This document shows positions 23,101-34,183 of a DNA stretch of 64,000 nucleotides, piece by piece. Every line of letters begins with the position of its first letter. Position 1 is the stretch's first letter. This stretch comes from Acipenser ruthenus. Lineage: Eukaryota; Chordata; Actinopteri; Acipenseriformes; Acipenseridae. Both the position numbers and the translations under genes were made by a program. A model generated the notes under the pieces. That model did no database searches and was not told the DNA's origin. It saw only the letters and a list, made by a program, of their open reading frames with translations. Location of the stretch: assembly GCF_902713425.1 (NCBI RefSeq), contig NC_081198.1:20319188-20383187 (forward strand), written 5' to 3'.

Positions 23101-25471
23101 CTCGCGATTTATTCATGTTTCAGTTATCACATTAATCTAATTATCATCACCTCTCCTGCAAGAAGCTCTGTAAAATACTAATTGTAACCAACATAAACAA
23201 AACACATCGTAAACATGTGTGCAAACATCCCATTTCACATCACTCACGTAGCTCTGAGTGACACTGCTTTTGTCTCCTGCATCACTGCATTCTGATGCCT
23301 TAGCAGAAGTTGAAATCCTTGTAGATCACTCTGATATCGATTGTGACCTCTTTTTCCCCATTTGAATTGTATTTTATGCTCTAACAATTCAACTTTTTTT
23401 TTTCCTTCTACTCGTATATGGTAGTGTGCTTTAGCAACATCAGAATAAACCCAGTTAATACTGATAACATCAGTGCTTTATTAAACTACGTGTTTTCCAT
23501 TCAAAGAGAATGCAATCTCCCTGTTTAATTCAACATGAACTAAACAATCATTAATAAACAGACCCCTTAAAAATAAAACATCGTTTTAACTCTGCACTTT
23601 TTTAGCTACACCAATAATACAAACTCTACCACTCATGTGATCTTGGTTTCAAATATGTATTCATAGGTGATTCATAAAATTCACCCGTGTCTTAAACATA
23701 AAATTCACTCTCAAACAAACACTTAACATTCATTCATGAAAATATTTTTAATAAAATATTTCCAGGTCGATAATTTAATTTGTTTCAGATTTATTGATCT
23801 CCACAAACATTTGTTCTCTTCCTAAAAGTCTTTTTTATTTTTTTAGTCTGTCTAACAGTGATCTATTCTCATAGTCTTTTCTCTCTCTGCCCAAATATGG
23901 TCACACAAGTTTTTTTCCTATTCCTCCCTGAATCTGTGACCAGGGAGACACAGACCCTGCGTACCAAAATAATACCACCACTTTCTTTTCAAGTAAACCC
24001 TCTATCAGAAAGACAAAATGTTCCTCTTGTTTACCAATATAATCCTGAACAAACTATTAATTGTTGCTTTGTATATTTGTGTTATTGTTTTAGTTCAAAG
24101 GTTGGCCATTCCTTTGCATTCAAACACTAACACAATACAAATAACTCATCAGTTAACATGGGTCTCTCCCTTATCAAACCCTCTTATGATTGAGGCAAGA
24201 CAATAAGTATTCATCCTGGTTCTTAGTACATAGTTTTTCTAAGATGTTACTTTATCTCCACGCTTAAGCAAAATCAAAATTACTCAAACAATCATTAATA
24301 AGCAACTTCTTAATTACATTTTAATGTGACCTTTTAATTTTATTTTTACAACATGTATTCCTCAAAGTTGATATAGAATCTTTACCATTACAGTTTTTTT
24401 TTGTTTTTTGTTTTTTGTGGGCTACCAGTTTTGAATCGCCTTTGTCTTTTTCTTCTTACGAGACACACACTCCTGACCTGTCACATGAACATGTACATTA
24501 CTGTTCTGTACATAGCTTCCCTTTTTGCCATGTTTTAACACATAGTCTATGTTCCATATTCTCCAGTCATCCATTTGATGACATTGAGGGTCAGCTTCTA
24601 ACATATTTGGAGTTGATCAGACTCCCAACAAAACACAAAACTAACAAAAAAACAACAACACTTTTTAGTTTTGTCTTGTTTTTACCAATATTCCGTGTTT
24701 AAAGCTATGCTCAACGAAGCATAGACTTTTATTTTGGTTTATTGCACATTTAATTTACACTTTTGTATGTGCTATTTGGGCTTAACTGGAACTTATTGTC
24801 TGATTGTTCCTTATCTGTACCACCTAATGTGGACAGTTAAATAAGAGGCTTATCCTATTGCCCCCTTATCGTGACTTATAAACCAAACAGTAAAAACAAA
24901 GACAAAACAGGTGTACCAAACCCTCTCAAAAACAAACATAAAACATAAATCCGAGTATGCCCGTACCTGTTGAGCTATACAAGTCCGTGTAACTAGTCCA
25001 ATAGACTCTACTGGCACGTCATAACACTACACGATTTACTCCGACTTTTTTAGGAATCCAGAGGTCCTCTTTCATACCTAAAGTCCTAATAGTCAATACA
25101 CTTTTAGTTCAGCGGTCAATCTCTCTTGACTTAACTAATTGTGTCCTCAATGTACATGAATTATCAAAAAGTCCTCTTTCATACTCTACCCTTGATTCTC
25201 ACTACATTCTAAACACTGCATATAAAACAATAAACCAGTAACTACTCACCAATGTACGTGGTTATATGTTCGAGCTGAAGTCCTGATTCAAAGATTCTCC
25301 ACACCGTCTGGTCAGAAGTTAGAAGCAGTCTCTGTCCATTCGCTTTGTCCTGGTCCTGTGCACAGGATTCAGGCTGGGCAAATGGGTTTCTCTGCAGTCA
25401 GGTATAAACCCCCCCCCCCCCGGTATTTTGAAAAAAAGTATCAGGAAACAGTCCACAGGTGGCTCGCCAAA
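20151..25471 (-). other. Decayed ERV gag-pol interior
   Basis: AT-rich stretch of about 5.3 kb without long reading frames. Near 22088-22294 a reverse transcriptase remnant is visible on the minus strand (CFLGVQVETGG and TPDPGNKKLI). The region just upstream of the 3'-side LTR at 25440-25471 carries the primer-binding site. I see nothing else that can be assigned. Confidence 0.6.
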
Positions 25472-25742
25472 TGATGTAACTTAAAAAAAGAGGATGATGA
25501 GTAAGTAGATTCAAGAAAATGCACAGAGTCCTTTTCTTCACTCAGTTGTTAGGTTTATTGAAATATGCAGGGAGTCTGGTCCCAGGTACAGGACAAACAG
25601 AATACTCGTTCTTACAATCGTTGCATGACATTAAATACCCTTCTGCATAGATGTCTCCCTCCTCCTCTTTCTCTGACACTTAACCAATAGAAAAGGTACA
25701 ACTCATTATCCTGTTACCATATATTTCATTTTGTGTGAGTGT

Positions 25743-25786
<44 letters not shown>

Positions 25787-26346
25787 TCTAGTGTGAAGAT
25801 CTCTGAACTCAGTGCATTCTTCAGACCCTGGTGCCACAAAGGTCCATACATCTGGTTTTTGTCATCTTCCTTGTTCCTATCTCTCCGATTTGCCTAAGAC
25901 CCTTTGATCCCAGTGGCACTATTTCTTTGGATCTCTCTGAAGTCTTAGAGCCTGGTCTCTTCTGGTCCCCTTGAAAACTAGCTTTATGACCCCCTCATAA
26001 ACCAGCTGTATTTTCTAAGCAAAAACCTGTTTAACTAGTTTTATACCCCAGTGGACTCCCCGAAGGGCAAGCTTCTTTCATGTCAGGGCTGGAGATCAAA
26101 GGACTTGTTTGTACAGCCGTGTGCTGCTGGCCAGCCATTTGCTTTGACACAAAGAATCTTTTTCAGTTGTCATAACTACTCTACCATATTGCAGCTTTCA
26201 TCTATCACAGCAGTGCTTGCATTTTTGGAACTAACAGTTTTTTCTATCCAATGTTAAATCACTTTTCAGAAAAATAACATGAATACAGCCGTCATTCCTC
26301 ATGCGTAGCAAACTGCTATTCAATACTTGTTCCATGTTTTCCAACA
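25472..26346 (-). repeat. ERV 5' LTR
   Basis: About 875-bp LTR, TG...CA, with a (TG)n tract at about 25738-25785. It ends at the GTTAG duplication. Its sequence closely matches the other LTR over their shared length. Confidence 0.9.
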
Positions 26347-27632
26347 GTTAGTATTCTATTTATATTCCCCAACAAAATACCTCCTTTCTCCTCATCTATC
26401 TCTCTTTTTGAAAACAGTTCCTTATAGAAGGAGAATGCATGTTTAAGTATACCTTCTGTCCCTTTAACCTCCCCTGTGTCCGTAAAAAAAATACTAATGA
26501 TTTCCCTCGTCTGTTTTTGTTTAATTGTTTGAAAAAAGTATTTAGTTACTTTTTCATCCTTATCCAGTTCCTCTGCTTTGGCTAAAAAAGCAAATTCTTT
26601 AGATTTTCTAATATAATAGCTTTTAATGTTCTGTTTTACTACTGCCACCTCTTCTTCATTTATCTTTATTCCCCGATTTCTTTTTTCCATTAATTTTTGC
26701 AATTTTTTATTGTCCCGCCAAACATCTTTCCTTTCCTGCCTTCTTTTCTTACCTGAATATATGACACAAAAACCTGCTATATTTCTTTTACATTCTTCCC
26801 ACCACTCTAAACTTGTGTTATACCCCTTTTTAAATTATTGCCCCAGTTTATAATACTCTTTTAATTCTTCCAAAAACCGAGTATCCTCCAATAATTTTAG
26901 GTTCATCCTCCAATACCCTTTTCCTATCTGGGCCTCATTTTCCTTTGTTGTGACCACCACCATTTCATGGTCCGAACACCAGCATGGAAGAACCCTAAAA
27001 CCAGTTATTTTAATACTCTGTGATACTAAAAAATAATCTAACCTACTTCTGTGCCCTCTTGTGTTACCCCATGTGAATCCTAAATCAGTTTTATTAATTT
27101 TCCTATATGCATCCTGTAAATGATAGTCTTTAATTGCCTTTAACAAAAAAGCCCCTGAAAAATCTGTGTCATCTTTTTTCCCCAAATTATCTAAAGATAC
27201 ATTAAAATCTCCTCCCATTATAATATATCTGTTTGTATCCAAAAGATTTAAAAGGCTTTTTAAAAAATCTAATCTCTTGGATTTATTACATGGTGCATAT
27301 ATATTAATAAATCTGTATTTACTGTCACTCCTTCGCGCATCCACAACCAGCAATCTCCCAGGCACAAGTGACACAAAATCCTCCATAATGAATCCCTTAT
27401 CTTTAAACAATACTCCCAACCCATCCGAATGGACATTTCCTATGCTCCAATACGAAGCACCTGAAGTCCACTCCTTGGAAAAAGTTCTGATATCCTGCCC
27501 ATCCTTGAGGTGACACTCTTGTAAGAATGCCACATCAAAGACCATCGTATCCAATGAGAAGAAAAGAGCCCTTCTCTTCTCCGAATCCCTCAGTCCCCTT
27601 ACATTCAGAGATAAGAAGTTCAAGCCTCTCAT
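26347..27632 (-). pseudogene. LINE A ORF2, endonuclease part
   Basis: Starts at 27632 (MRGLNFLSLNVRGLRDSEKR), nine bases after the ORF1 stop. APE endonuclease motifs are complete: LNVRG, FLQECHLKD, VHSDGLGVLF, FINIYAP, IMGGDFNVSL, RSRLDYFLVS and CSDHEMVVV. A single stop near 26835 (TAA where LINE B has GAA) breaks the linker; the frame then continues to the retrovirus junction at 26351. The tight ORF1-ORF2 spacing suggests termination-reinitiation. Confidence 0.88.
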
Positions 27633-27641
27633 TATACTGAT

Positions 27642-29075
27642 TCAATGGTTTGTTTTTTTCTGCTTCTTTCCTTTTCCTTTATCCTTCTTCCTTTCTACAG
27701 AAAATCCTGTTGTTTCCATAAACCCCTCGACTTCATTTTTTCCCAGGTAACCTTCCTGTGACCCTTCCTTATCCAACTTTTCCTCATCTCCTATCATCTG
27801 GGATCCCAAGCTGACAGAGACAAGAGAAGCCTCATAATCTTCAGATGACATATCCAATATTTTGGGTAAGCCTTGAAACATGTTTGAAATTTCTAGTGTA
27901 GCCTCGTCGGTGTTCCCCTCTTCCAGCTTCCATTTCATGGTTCCCGGTACAAGGTTCCATTTCTCTTGCTGCTCCTCCATTGCCTCCTCTACTATCTCAC
28001 CCCAGGGCCTTCTATTCTCGATGGTATCGGGAATCATCGTACCTTGTGATTCCTCACTCTTTCCTTCCATAGTTTCATTCTCCTCTTCACCCTCACCCAT
28101 AGCTGGCAGCTCAGCTAGCTCTGAATCTGGAATACAGTCTCCTTGTTCCTTCACTCCTCCGTTGTCTCCCTCCAAAAGTGCTGTGTCAGAAGGTGAGCCC
28201 ATCTCCTTTACTTCCTCGATTGGTCCAGGAGGGGATATTAGGGAGTCTTGTATTTCCTGCAGGACGATCTCAATGGGCCTCAGCTCCATTTTTTCCTCTT
28301 GGCCCTTTGTGGCACTTGTATAGGTTCTGTTTGGACATTCCCTATACAGATGGTTTGTTGCTCCACACTCATTGCACGCTTTCGGTTTTGGACAAGCTGA
28401 TGCAAAATGGCCCATTTCTTTGCAATTCAAACATTTCTGTTTCTTGCATCTGTACTCTGGATGTCCCTCTTCATGACACATTCTACAATACTGAGGCTGT
28501 CTTGAATACAGTATATAACCTTTCACGCGTCCAATTCGAAAGGTAGCTGGTGGATGTAAAAACCCCTCAAATCCTCTTTCATCATCCCTCAACAGCACTT
28601 CATACTGCCTTTGCCCATTCCACACTCTATATTTATCTCTTCTATACATGGGTGCAGATTGTATGTCCACATAATCACACAAAAACAAGCCCACTTCTGC
28701 ATCTGTAACGTTCATGTCAAACATGTTTATCGTCAACAGTCTAAAGTTATTCTTTTCCATGGACCTTACCCTATATTTGTTCAGTGGGTGTTCTTCCTCA
28801 ATTTCTCTGCATTTCTCCATGAATTGTGTGAAGTAGGTTTTACACTTCATCGTCACATCCAGGTATTTTTCTCTTCCATTTCTTTGTATTCCTAGGATTT
28901 GCTCCAAGTCTACCTGCATTTGATTGATTATATTTTTTTCAATAAACTCTTCTCTCATTGGCATCTCTTCATCCTCGACGATTCCTCTCCAACAGAATCT
29001 TGCAGTAATCTTCGCTCCACCCCTTCTTGAAAAACTGTCTTGCGCCATACTCGCTCTACTCAACAATTTAGCCAC
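27642..29075 (-). CDS. LINE A ORF1, 477-aa CCHC zinc-knuckle protein, open
   Basis: Uninterrupted frame from MAKLLSRASMAQDSF. N-terminal domain (ITARFCWRG, EEFIEKNII, ILGIQRNGREKYLDVT; about residues 20-85). Second domain with FRLLTINMFDMNVTDAEV, RVWNGQRQYEVLLRD and HPPATFRIG (about 105-190). Three CCHC knuckles CRMCHEEGHPEYRC, CLNCKEMGHFASAC and CNECGATNHLYREC (about 197-250). Long acidic linker and a Lys-rich C terminus. It differs from LINE B ORF1 by only about five residues that I can see. Such proteins coat the element RNA during target-primed reverse transcription. Fully open, hence recent. Confidence 0.9.
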   Translation of the reverse strand: MAKLLSRASMAQDSFSRRGGAKITARFCWRGIVEDEEMPMREEFIEKNIINQMQVDLEQILGIQRNGREKYLDVTMKCKTYFTQFMEKCREIEEEHPLNKYRVRSMEKNNFRLLTINMFDMNVTDAEVGLFLCDYVDIQSAPMYRRDKYRVWNGQRQYEVLLRDDERGFEGFLHPPATFRIGRVKGYILYSRQPQYCRMCHEEGHPEYRCKKQKCLNCKEMGHFASACPKPKACNECGATNHLYRECPNRTYTSATKGQEEKMELRPIEIVLQEIQDSLISPPGPIEEVKEMGSPSDTALLEGDNGGVKEQGDCIPDSELAELPAMGEGEEENETMEGKSEESQGTMIPDTIENRRPWGEIVEEAMEEQQEKWNLVPGTMKWKLEEGNTDEATLEISNMFQGLPKILDMSSEDYEASLVSVSLGSQMIGDEEKLDKEGSQEGYLGKNEVEGFMETTGFSVERKKDKGKGKKQKKTNH

Positions 29076-29099
29076 CGGGCACTGCGGTCATGCCACACA

Positions 29100-29134
29100 T
29101 ACCTGATCATTAGAAAAAAAGGCCGAGAAGCGAT
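29100..29134 (-). pseudogene. U2 snRNA gene copy 5, 5' fragment
   Basis: Minus-strand ATCGCTTCTCGGCC, then an altered stretch (TTTTTTTCTAATGATCAGGT) in place of TTTTGGCTAAGATCAAGTGT. The same altered sequence follows LINE B (50722-50756), a strong sign that both units descend from one. Confidence 0.85.
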
Positions 29135-29720
29135 GGCGACTTGGCCCTTGCCCGGGGCCCCCCAGCCCGGACGGCACAGGGGGATTCAAAGGTGGGTGCA
29201 AAATTTCAAGCACAAGCAGACCCCAAAAAAACGGGCTACTGCGTCCAGAGGGGAAATGTGCAATTTAAGCAGGAGAAAACAAAACAAAGCAAAAACACAC
29301 ACATAACACCAAAAACAAAACATAAACTGGCAGAGTGCTTCTTACAAATAGTCATGCCAAGCTGCTATGCTGTGCACGGTGCCTTGGGTAACTACAACTG
29401 TGCCTCGTTGGCTGGCTGGCTGGCTAAGAAGGACCTGGCATAGGGACATGTTCCACCACACTTGTCTGGTTAGCTGCATGCTCCCAGGAAACAAACTGCT
29501 GCTGTCTACATCATCACCACATGTGAATAAAAGAAAGAAAGAAAGCAAGAAAGAGAGAAAGAAAGAGAGAAAGAAAGAAAGAGAGAAAGAAAGAAAGAGA
29601 GAAAAAAAGAAGTAAAACGGCGGGAAAACTTGCATCAACACTGGCACTCTCCCTCCAGCAGGGGAAGACAAAATGCTCACAGGAGAGATCCAGATCTGAC
29701 TTTGACCAACGTTAGAGAAA
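29135..29720 (-). repeat. U2 array spacer unit 5
   Basis: Spacer between U2 copies 5 and 6, with promoter blocks, GAAA/GA tract (about 29528-29608) and 3' box (about 29695-29711). It carries markers (CTACTGCGTCC, GGCAGAGTG) shared only with the spacer behind LINE B. Confidence 0.85.
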
Positions 29721-29842
29721 GGTGTGCACCGTTCCCGGAGGTACTGCAATACCGGGCCGATGCGTGGAGTGGACGGAGCAAGCCCGTGTTCCATCTCCCG
29801 ATTCCAAAAATCAATTTAATATATGGTCCCCTGATAGGGGAC
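29721..29842 (-). pseudogene. U2 snRNA gene copy 6, 3' fragment (nt ~68 to end)
   Basis: U2 3' part up to GGGAC at 29838-29842, the target duplication of the Gmr1-type element. The gene continues at 45803. Confidence 0.9.
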
Positions 29843-30566
29843 TGTGGCAAAGTGGATGGTAAAGGGAACAGGTGTAGCGGTGATGCGATGCAGGAGTGAC
29901 AGACAGACAACGATAATTCGGTGAACAAGTGTTTATTGTGCTGTTTCCAGGTCTGGCGACCGTCAAATAATAATTCCCCGGCAGTACACAACAATGTGTA
30001 AAGCACGGGGAGCGTGAATAATCCCACACAGTCCTGAACAGAAAAACAAATGCACGGTCACCAGTCCTGGGTGAACTCAGTCGTGCAGGTGCTCTGTGCA
30101 GTGGTGCTCCGGATAGTGCTTTTGTGGCGACAGCTCCGGAGGTGTGCTTTAACTGTCTAGTAGTGCGACAAAAGACAGACAATTATAGACAGACAGAAAT
30201 AACACACAACACGTAACACTTATTCCCTTTTTTATATTTCTGAGAGCTCCCCTCTCAGTCCTTCTCTCCTCCTGTTTAACCCAAACGAAGGAAAAGAACA
30301 GCGTTACCCTGGCCCCTATATGTAATCCCGCATGATATCTAGGTAAACGGTTGCAGCTGCCTTATTACTTGCAGCTGCCCCTTGTTTACCTGTCAGATCA
30401 ATACGGTCTTACAACAGAGTCTCGCTTCCTTCCAGGCTGACCCACTTTCCGGTCCCGGAAACGAACTGTCAGGCCAGCCCTTCCAGATACTTCTCCTCCC
30501 GTTCTTTAGCGCCCTCACAGGTCGGGAGGAAGATTTATCACCAGAACTCATTGTATTTCTGTCACA
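29843..30566 (-). repeat. Gmr1-type LTR 1 (724 bp)
   Basis: TG...CA LTR, plus-strand TGTGGCAAAGTGGATGG to TTTCTGTCACA. It is nearly identical to the other two. The end of the pol frame extends into it. Confidence 0.93.
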
Positions 30567-33500
30567 TATCCCACCGCTCAGAGTGGAGCCGAAGGAACAC
30601 TCGGCTAAATCTACCTTTCCCATTGCTCCCCCCTCCCGGGAAAAATAATCCGCATTTTGGTGGTCTTTCCCCGCACGGTGTACCATATGGTACATGAAGG
30701 GCTGCAATGCCAGATACCACCGAGTTATCCGGGCATTGCTGTCCTTCATTGTGCTTAACCACTGGAGTGGGGCGTGGTCTGTGACCAGATCAAATGAGTG
30801 TCCCAGCAGGTAGTATCGTAAAGAGTGAGTAGCCCATTTAATGGCCAAACACTCTTTTTCGACTACGGAGTAGTTACGCTCCCGAGGTAACATTTTTTTG
30901 CTCAGGTACAATATCGGGTGTTCTACTCCAGCTACTTTTTGGGACAAGACTGCACCCAACCCTACATCCGAGGCGTCGGTGTGGAGGATGAATCTCTTGG
31001 TGAAATCTGGGGTAATAAGAGTGGGGGCCTGGCAAAGTTTACGCTTAATCGTATCAAACGCCCCCTGACACTCAGCTGACCATTTAATTAAATTTGGCGC
31101 ACTCTTTTTGGTGAGGTCGACTAACGGGTTAACCACTGTGGCGTACTCGGGGATGAAGCGGCGGTAATAACTGGCTAAGCCCAGTAGTGACCTCACCTGA
31201 GTCTTGGTTTTGGGGATCGCTGCATCAACCAAAGCCTGGATTTTGGTGACCACAGGTCTCACCCTTCCATTTCCCATTAAAAATCCCAAATATTGAGTCT
31301 CTGTCTTGGCAAACGCACATTTCCTCAAGTTAGCTGTCAGCCGGGCTGCCCTTAGAGACTGAAGAACGGCTGCAACCCTAGCCAAATGCTCTCGCCAGGT
31401 GGAGCTGTAAATCACCACGTCATCAATATACGCTGCTGCATATTCATGATGTGGGCGTAAAACCTGGTCCATCAGTCTCTGAAAGGCAGCGGGCGCACCA
31501 TGTAGCCCAAATGGCATGGTTTTAAAGTGGAACAGCCCCTCTGGTGTTGAAAATGCGGTTTTCTCTCTGGAGCTGCGGGTTAGAGGGATTTGCCAGTATC
31601 CCTTCGTCAGGTCCAGAGTGGAAATAAACCTCGCTTTTCCCAGTCTGTCTAAAAGTTCGTCGACCCGAGGCATGGGATACGCATCGAACTTGGCAATAGC
31701 ATTCACCTTTCTGAAATCTACGCAGAAGCGGTTGGTGCCGTCCTTCTTAGCCACTATTACAATAGGACTGCACCACTCGCTCCTGGAAGGTTCAATCACT
31801 CCAAGCTCGAGCATATCCCGTACCTCTTTGCGAACGCCGCTTCGTCGACTTTCCGGGATCCGGTACGGTCTTTCTCGCACTGTGACACCTGGAGGAGAGA
31901 TAATGTCATATTCAACTAAGTTCGTCCTGCCGGGCACATCAGAAAAAACATCACTGAACTCCTCAATAAGCTTACGCAGCTCTCTTTGCTGATCCGGAAC
32001 TAATTGCTCCCCCATTGAAATCGCTCTTGTGCTCGGGGTCTCTGGACAGGGACCTAAATCATCCTCCATATTGCCTGGGGCTATAAATAAGACCTCTCTT
32101 GCCTGCCAGGGCTTCAACAAATTAATGTGGTAAATTTCACGTTCATTCCGGCGATCGGGCTGTCTAATTTCATAATTTACTTTCCCTATAGCCCGAATCA
32201 CCTCATACGGCCCCTGCCATTTAGCACACAGTTTTGACTCTGATGAGGGAAGTAGCAGCATTACCTTGTCCCCTGGTCGAAAGGTTCGAATCCGTGCATT
32301 TTTGTTATAATGCTGCTCTTGTCGGTGCTGAGCCGATCTGAGGTTGTCTTGGGCCAAACGACTGACCAAATCCAGGCGATCTCTGAGTAGGAGCACATAC
32401 TTCACTACATTTTTGGACGAGCCTTTGTGCTCCTCCCACCCCTCTCTCAGCAGGTCGAGAATGCCGCGAGGCTGCCGGCCGTACAGGAGCTCAAAGGGGG
32501 AGAACCCTGTTGAACTCTGCGGCACTTCTCTCACTGCAAAAAGGAGGTAGGGGAGAAGTGATGCCCAATGTTTCTGCTCTTGTGTTACAAATCGCCTCAG
32601 CATCGACTTTAAGGTCTGATTAAAACGTTCCACCAGACCGTCCGATTGTGGATGATAAACGGACGTCCTGATGGGATGTATTTTTAATATTTTGTACACC
32701 TGCTGTAACGTATTGGACAAAAAATTAGTTCCGTGATCGGTCAAAATCTCCTTGGGGATCCCTACTCTGGCCATAATCTGGGCTAACTCGGTGGCTATTG
32801 CAGCGGCACTAGTGGACCTCAATGGAACTGCCTCCGGGTATCGCGTTGCATAATCCACCACTACTAAAATGTGCGTATACCCGGAGTCAGAAGGTAGCAA
32901 AGGGCCGACTATGTCCATTGCAATGCGCTCGAAAGGAGTGGAAATAATCAGCAGTGAGACCAAAGGGGCGGGGCGCACTCGACCCGGCGCTACTCGCTGG
33001 CAGTCTGGGCAGGTGGCTACATATTTCGACACATCAGTATGAAGACCTACCCAATAGAATCGAGCCAATATCCGCTCCCTCGTCTTCTCGGCTCCGAGGT
33101 GCCCCGCAAAAGGGATATCATGCGCCAGCCTCATGACCTCCAGCCGACAAGACGGGGGAACCAATAATTGTGTTACAGGCTGTCCTGTGCCCGCGGCTAG
33201 GTTTACCCTATACAGTAATTGCCCCTTGATACTGAAATGTGGATATACTAGCGCCCCAGCGCCGTCAACATCCTTACCTTCAATTGACCGGACCTGTCCC
33301 CAAGCGTGCACCAGTGACGGGTCGTTTTGTTGGCCCCACACTAGGTCCGCGCTTGAGTACCACGGGTCCGGTACATTGAGAGGGGCTGGAATAACATCTG
33401 CTCTAGTCGGTCCAGTAACCTCGCTCTCTCGGTCACACTGCGTTCCCACTCCCTTCGACTGGCATTTGTTACCATTGCAGCACTCTCCCACCAGACCCCA

Positions 33501-33605
33501 GCCTTGTCTCAACAACGCTCCCTCCCATTTTGCAGTCCGTCTCTCCTTATTCGTTTTTCTAGGACGGAAAAGAGGGGAAAACATTTCAGTGTGAAAAGGA
33601 AACAC
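30393..33605 (-). CDS. Gmr1-type pol, copy 1: integrase, reverse transcriptase, RNase H (fossil element gene)
   Basis: One long open frame. The integrase comes first: HHCC-type zinc region (HDIPFAGHLGAEKTRERI, ATCPDCQ), catalytic core with DIVGPLLPS, TDHGTNF and the Glu in YHPQSDGLVERFNQ, and a C-terminal region with GPYEVIRAIG. The reverse transcriptase follows: VDFRKVNAI, LDLTKGYWQIPL, FGLHGAPAAFQRLM, YIDDVVIYS, LGFLMGNGRV. RNase H is last (LHTDASDVGLGAVLSQ, EKECLAIKWA, TDHAPLQWL). In most Ty3/gypsy elements the integrase is last; integrase-first is known for the deuterostome Gmr1 group. Confidence 0.93.
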   Translation of the reverse strand: MFPFHTEMFSPLFRPRKTNKERRTAKWEGALLRQGWGLVGECCNGNKCQSKGVGTQCDRESEVTGPTRADVIPAPLNVPDPWYSSADLVWGQQNDPSLVHAWGQVRSIEGKDVDGAGALVYPHFSIKGQLLYRVNLAAGTGQPVTQLLVPPSCRLEVMRLAHDIPFAGHLGAEKTRERILARFYWVGLHTDVSKYVATCPDCQRVAPGRVRPAPLVSLLIISTPFERIAMDIVGPLLPSDSGYTHILVVVDYATRYPEAVPLRSTSAAAIATELAQIMARVGIPKEILTDHGTNFLSNTLQQVYKILKIHPIRTSVYHPQSDGLVERFNQTLKSMLRRFVTQEQKHWASLLPYLLFAVREVPQSSTGFSPFELLYGRQPRGILDLLREGWEEHKGSSKNVVKYVLLLRDRLDLVSRLAQDNLRSAQHRQEQHYNKNARIRTFRPGDKVMLLLPSSESKLCAKWQGPYEVIRAIGKVNYEIRQPDRRNEREIYHINLLKPWQAREVLFIAPGNMEDDLGPCPETPSTRAISMGEQLVPDQQRELRKLIEEFSDVFSDVPGRTNLVEYDIISPPGVTVRERPYRIPESRRSGVRKEVRDMLELGVIEPSRSEWCSPIVIVAKKDGTNRFCVDFRKVNAIAKFDAYPMPRVDELLDRLGKARFISTLDLTKGYWQIPLTRSSREKTAFSTPEGLFHFKTMPFGLHGAPAAFQRLMDQVLRPHHEYAAAYIDDVVIYSSTWREHLARVAAVLQSLRAARLTANLRKCAFAKTETQYLGFLMGNGRVRPVVTKIQALVDAAIPKTKTQVRSLLGLASYYRRFIPEYATVVNPLVDLTKKSAPNLIKWSAECQGAFDTIKRKLCQAPTLITPDFTKRFILHTDASDVGLGAVLSQKVAGVEHPILYLSKKMLPRERNYSVVEKECLAIKWATHSLRYYLLGHSFDLVTDHAPLQWLSTMKDSNARITRWYLALQPFMYHMVHRAGKDHQNADYFSREGGAMGKVDLAECSFGSTLSGGICDRNTMSSGDKSSSRPVRALKNGRRSIWKGWPDSSFPGPESGSAWKEARLCCKTVLI

Positions 33606-33606
33606 A

Positions 33607-34177
33607 TCACCAATCCGTTCCTTTTTTTTTTTTCTCTGCCACGTTTACGTGTGTGGCTGAGACTGCCATTTCTTTAATCAATTCTTTGAATTTTGGCCAG
33701 TCTCGGCCCAGAATAACTGGGTGTGGCAACCTTTCCGCCACCCCGACTACAAGGTGACGTTTTATCGGTCCTACCGATAAATATACTTTTAATGTGGGGT
33801 ATGCCGCCGTGTCTCCATGGATACAGGAGATGGCCACCTGACCTCGTGGCCGCCACGACACACCGCCCAGGAGAGCTGTCCTAATCAAGGTTTGCTCACA
33901 CCCTGTGTCCACTAACGCGTGGGTTTTCACATTCCCTAACACCACATTAATCAGACAAGGCCCCTCCCGACCATTTTCCCCCCGCTTACCAGTCTCAGGT
34001 GCCCAATTACACGCGGCCACGTCACACTCCATGGCAGCGGGGCATGACCTGGCCAGATGTCCCGGCTGGTGGCACCTAAAACAGATAGGAGGGACAGAGG
34101 GGGCATGGGTTAGAAATCTGTCCCGCTGCTGGTATGGCAACGGGGCAGGGGCAGCACCTCTACCCCAGCTGGGGGCC
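33607..34177 (-). pseudogene. Gmr1-type gag C-terminus and protease, copy 1 (fossil)
   Basis: Contains a CCHC nucleocapsid knuckle (CFRCHQPGHLARSC, near 34070) and an aspartic protease with ALVDTGCEQTLI (near 33910) and the later segment HPVILGRDW. It lies just ahead of the integrase frame, as expected for gag-pro-pol. The L2 insertion at 34184 separates it from the upstream gag part. Confidence 0.85.
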
Positions 34178-34183
34178 AACCTT

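Larger units (their letters stand above)
17660..26346 (-). mobile_element. Endogenous retrovirus, about 8.7 kb, possibly SnRV/epsilon-like, broken
   Basis: Fossil provirus on the minus strand with LTRs at both ends (17660-18310 and 25472-26346), TG...CA termini and the 5-bp target duplication GTTAG (17655-17659 and 26347-26351). LINE B has the uninterrupted sequence at this place. After the 5' LTR the primer-binding site begins TGGCGAGCC, complementary to a tRNA-Arg-type 3' end. A polypurine tract (AAAAGTGGGG) precedes the 3' LTR. An env region (about 18650-20150) and a small reverse transcriptase remnant (about 22090-22290) are recognisable. Gag and most of pol are too decayed to read. It has many breaks. 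It is younger than LINE A and moderately old. Confidence 0.85.
15550..29097 (-). mobile_element. LINE A, Keno-like Tx1-clade element in U2 copy 5, split by an endogenous retrovirus
   Basis: Near-twin of LINE B (45838-50719). Shared 5' motif at 29082-29097, ORF1 27642-29075, ORF2 start at 27632, ORF2 end at 15552. The retrovirus (17660-26346) divides ORF2. The 3' UTR is about 35 bp shorter than that of B; the missing piece is bounded by TTTT in B, so a small deletion fits. Without the retrovirus the LINE is about 4.86 kb. Confidence 0.92.

Noticed and set aside
18311-25471. Possible host gene exons in the AT-rich 7-kb stretch
   Set aside because: It lies between paired LTRs with a target duplication and contains env and reverse transcriptase remnants, so it is provirus interior. 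No convincing host coding sequence was seen.
34134-34183. The L2 reading frame beginning at the ATG at 34134
   Set aside because: That ATG lies in Gmr1 gag sequence upstream of the L2 target duplication. The L2 insert itself starts at 34184 and is 5'-truncated, so this is not a natural start or a fusion gene.
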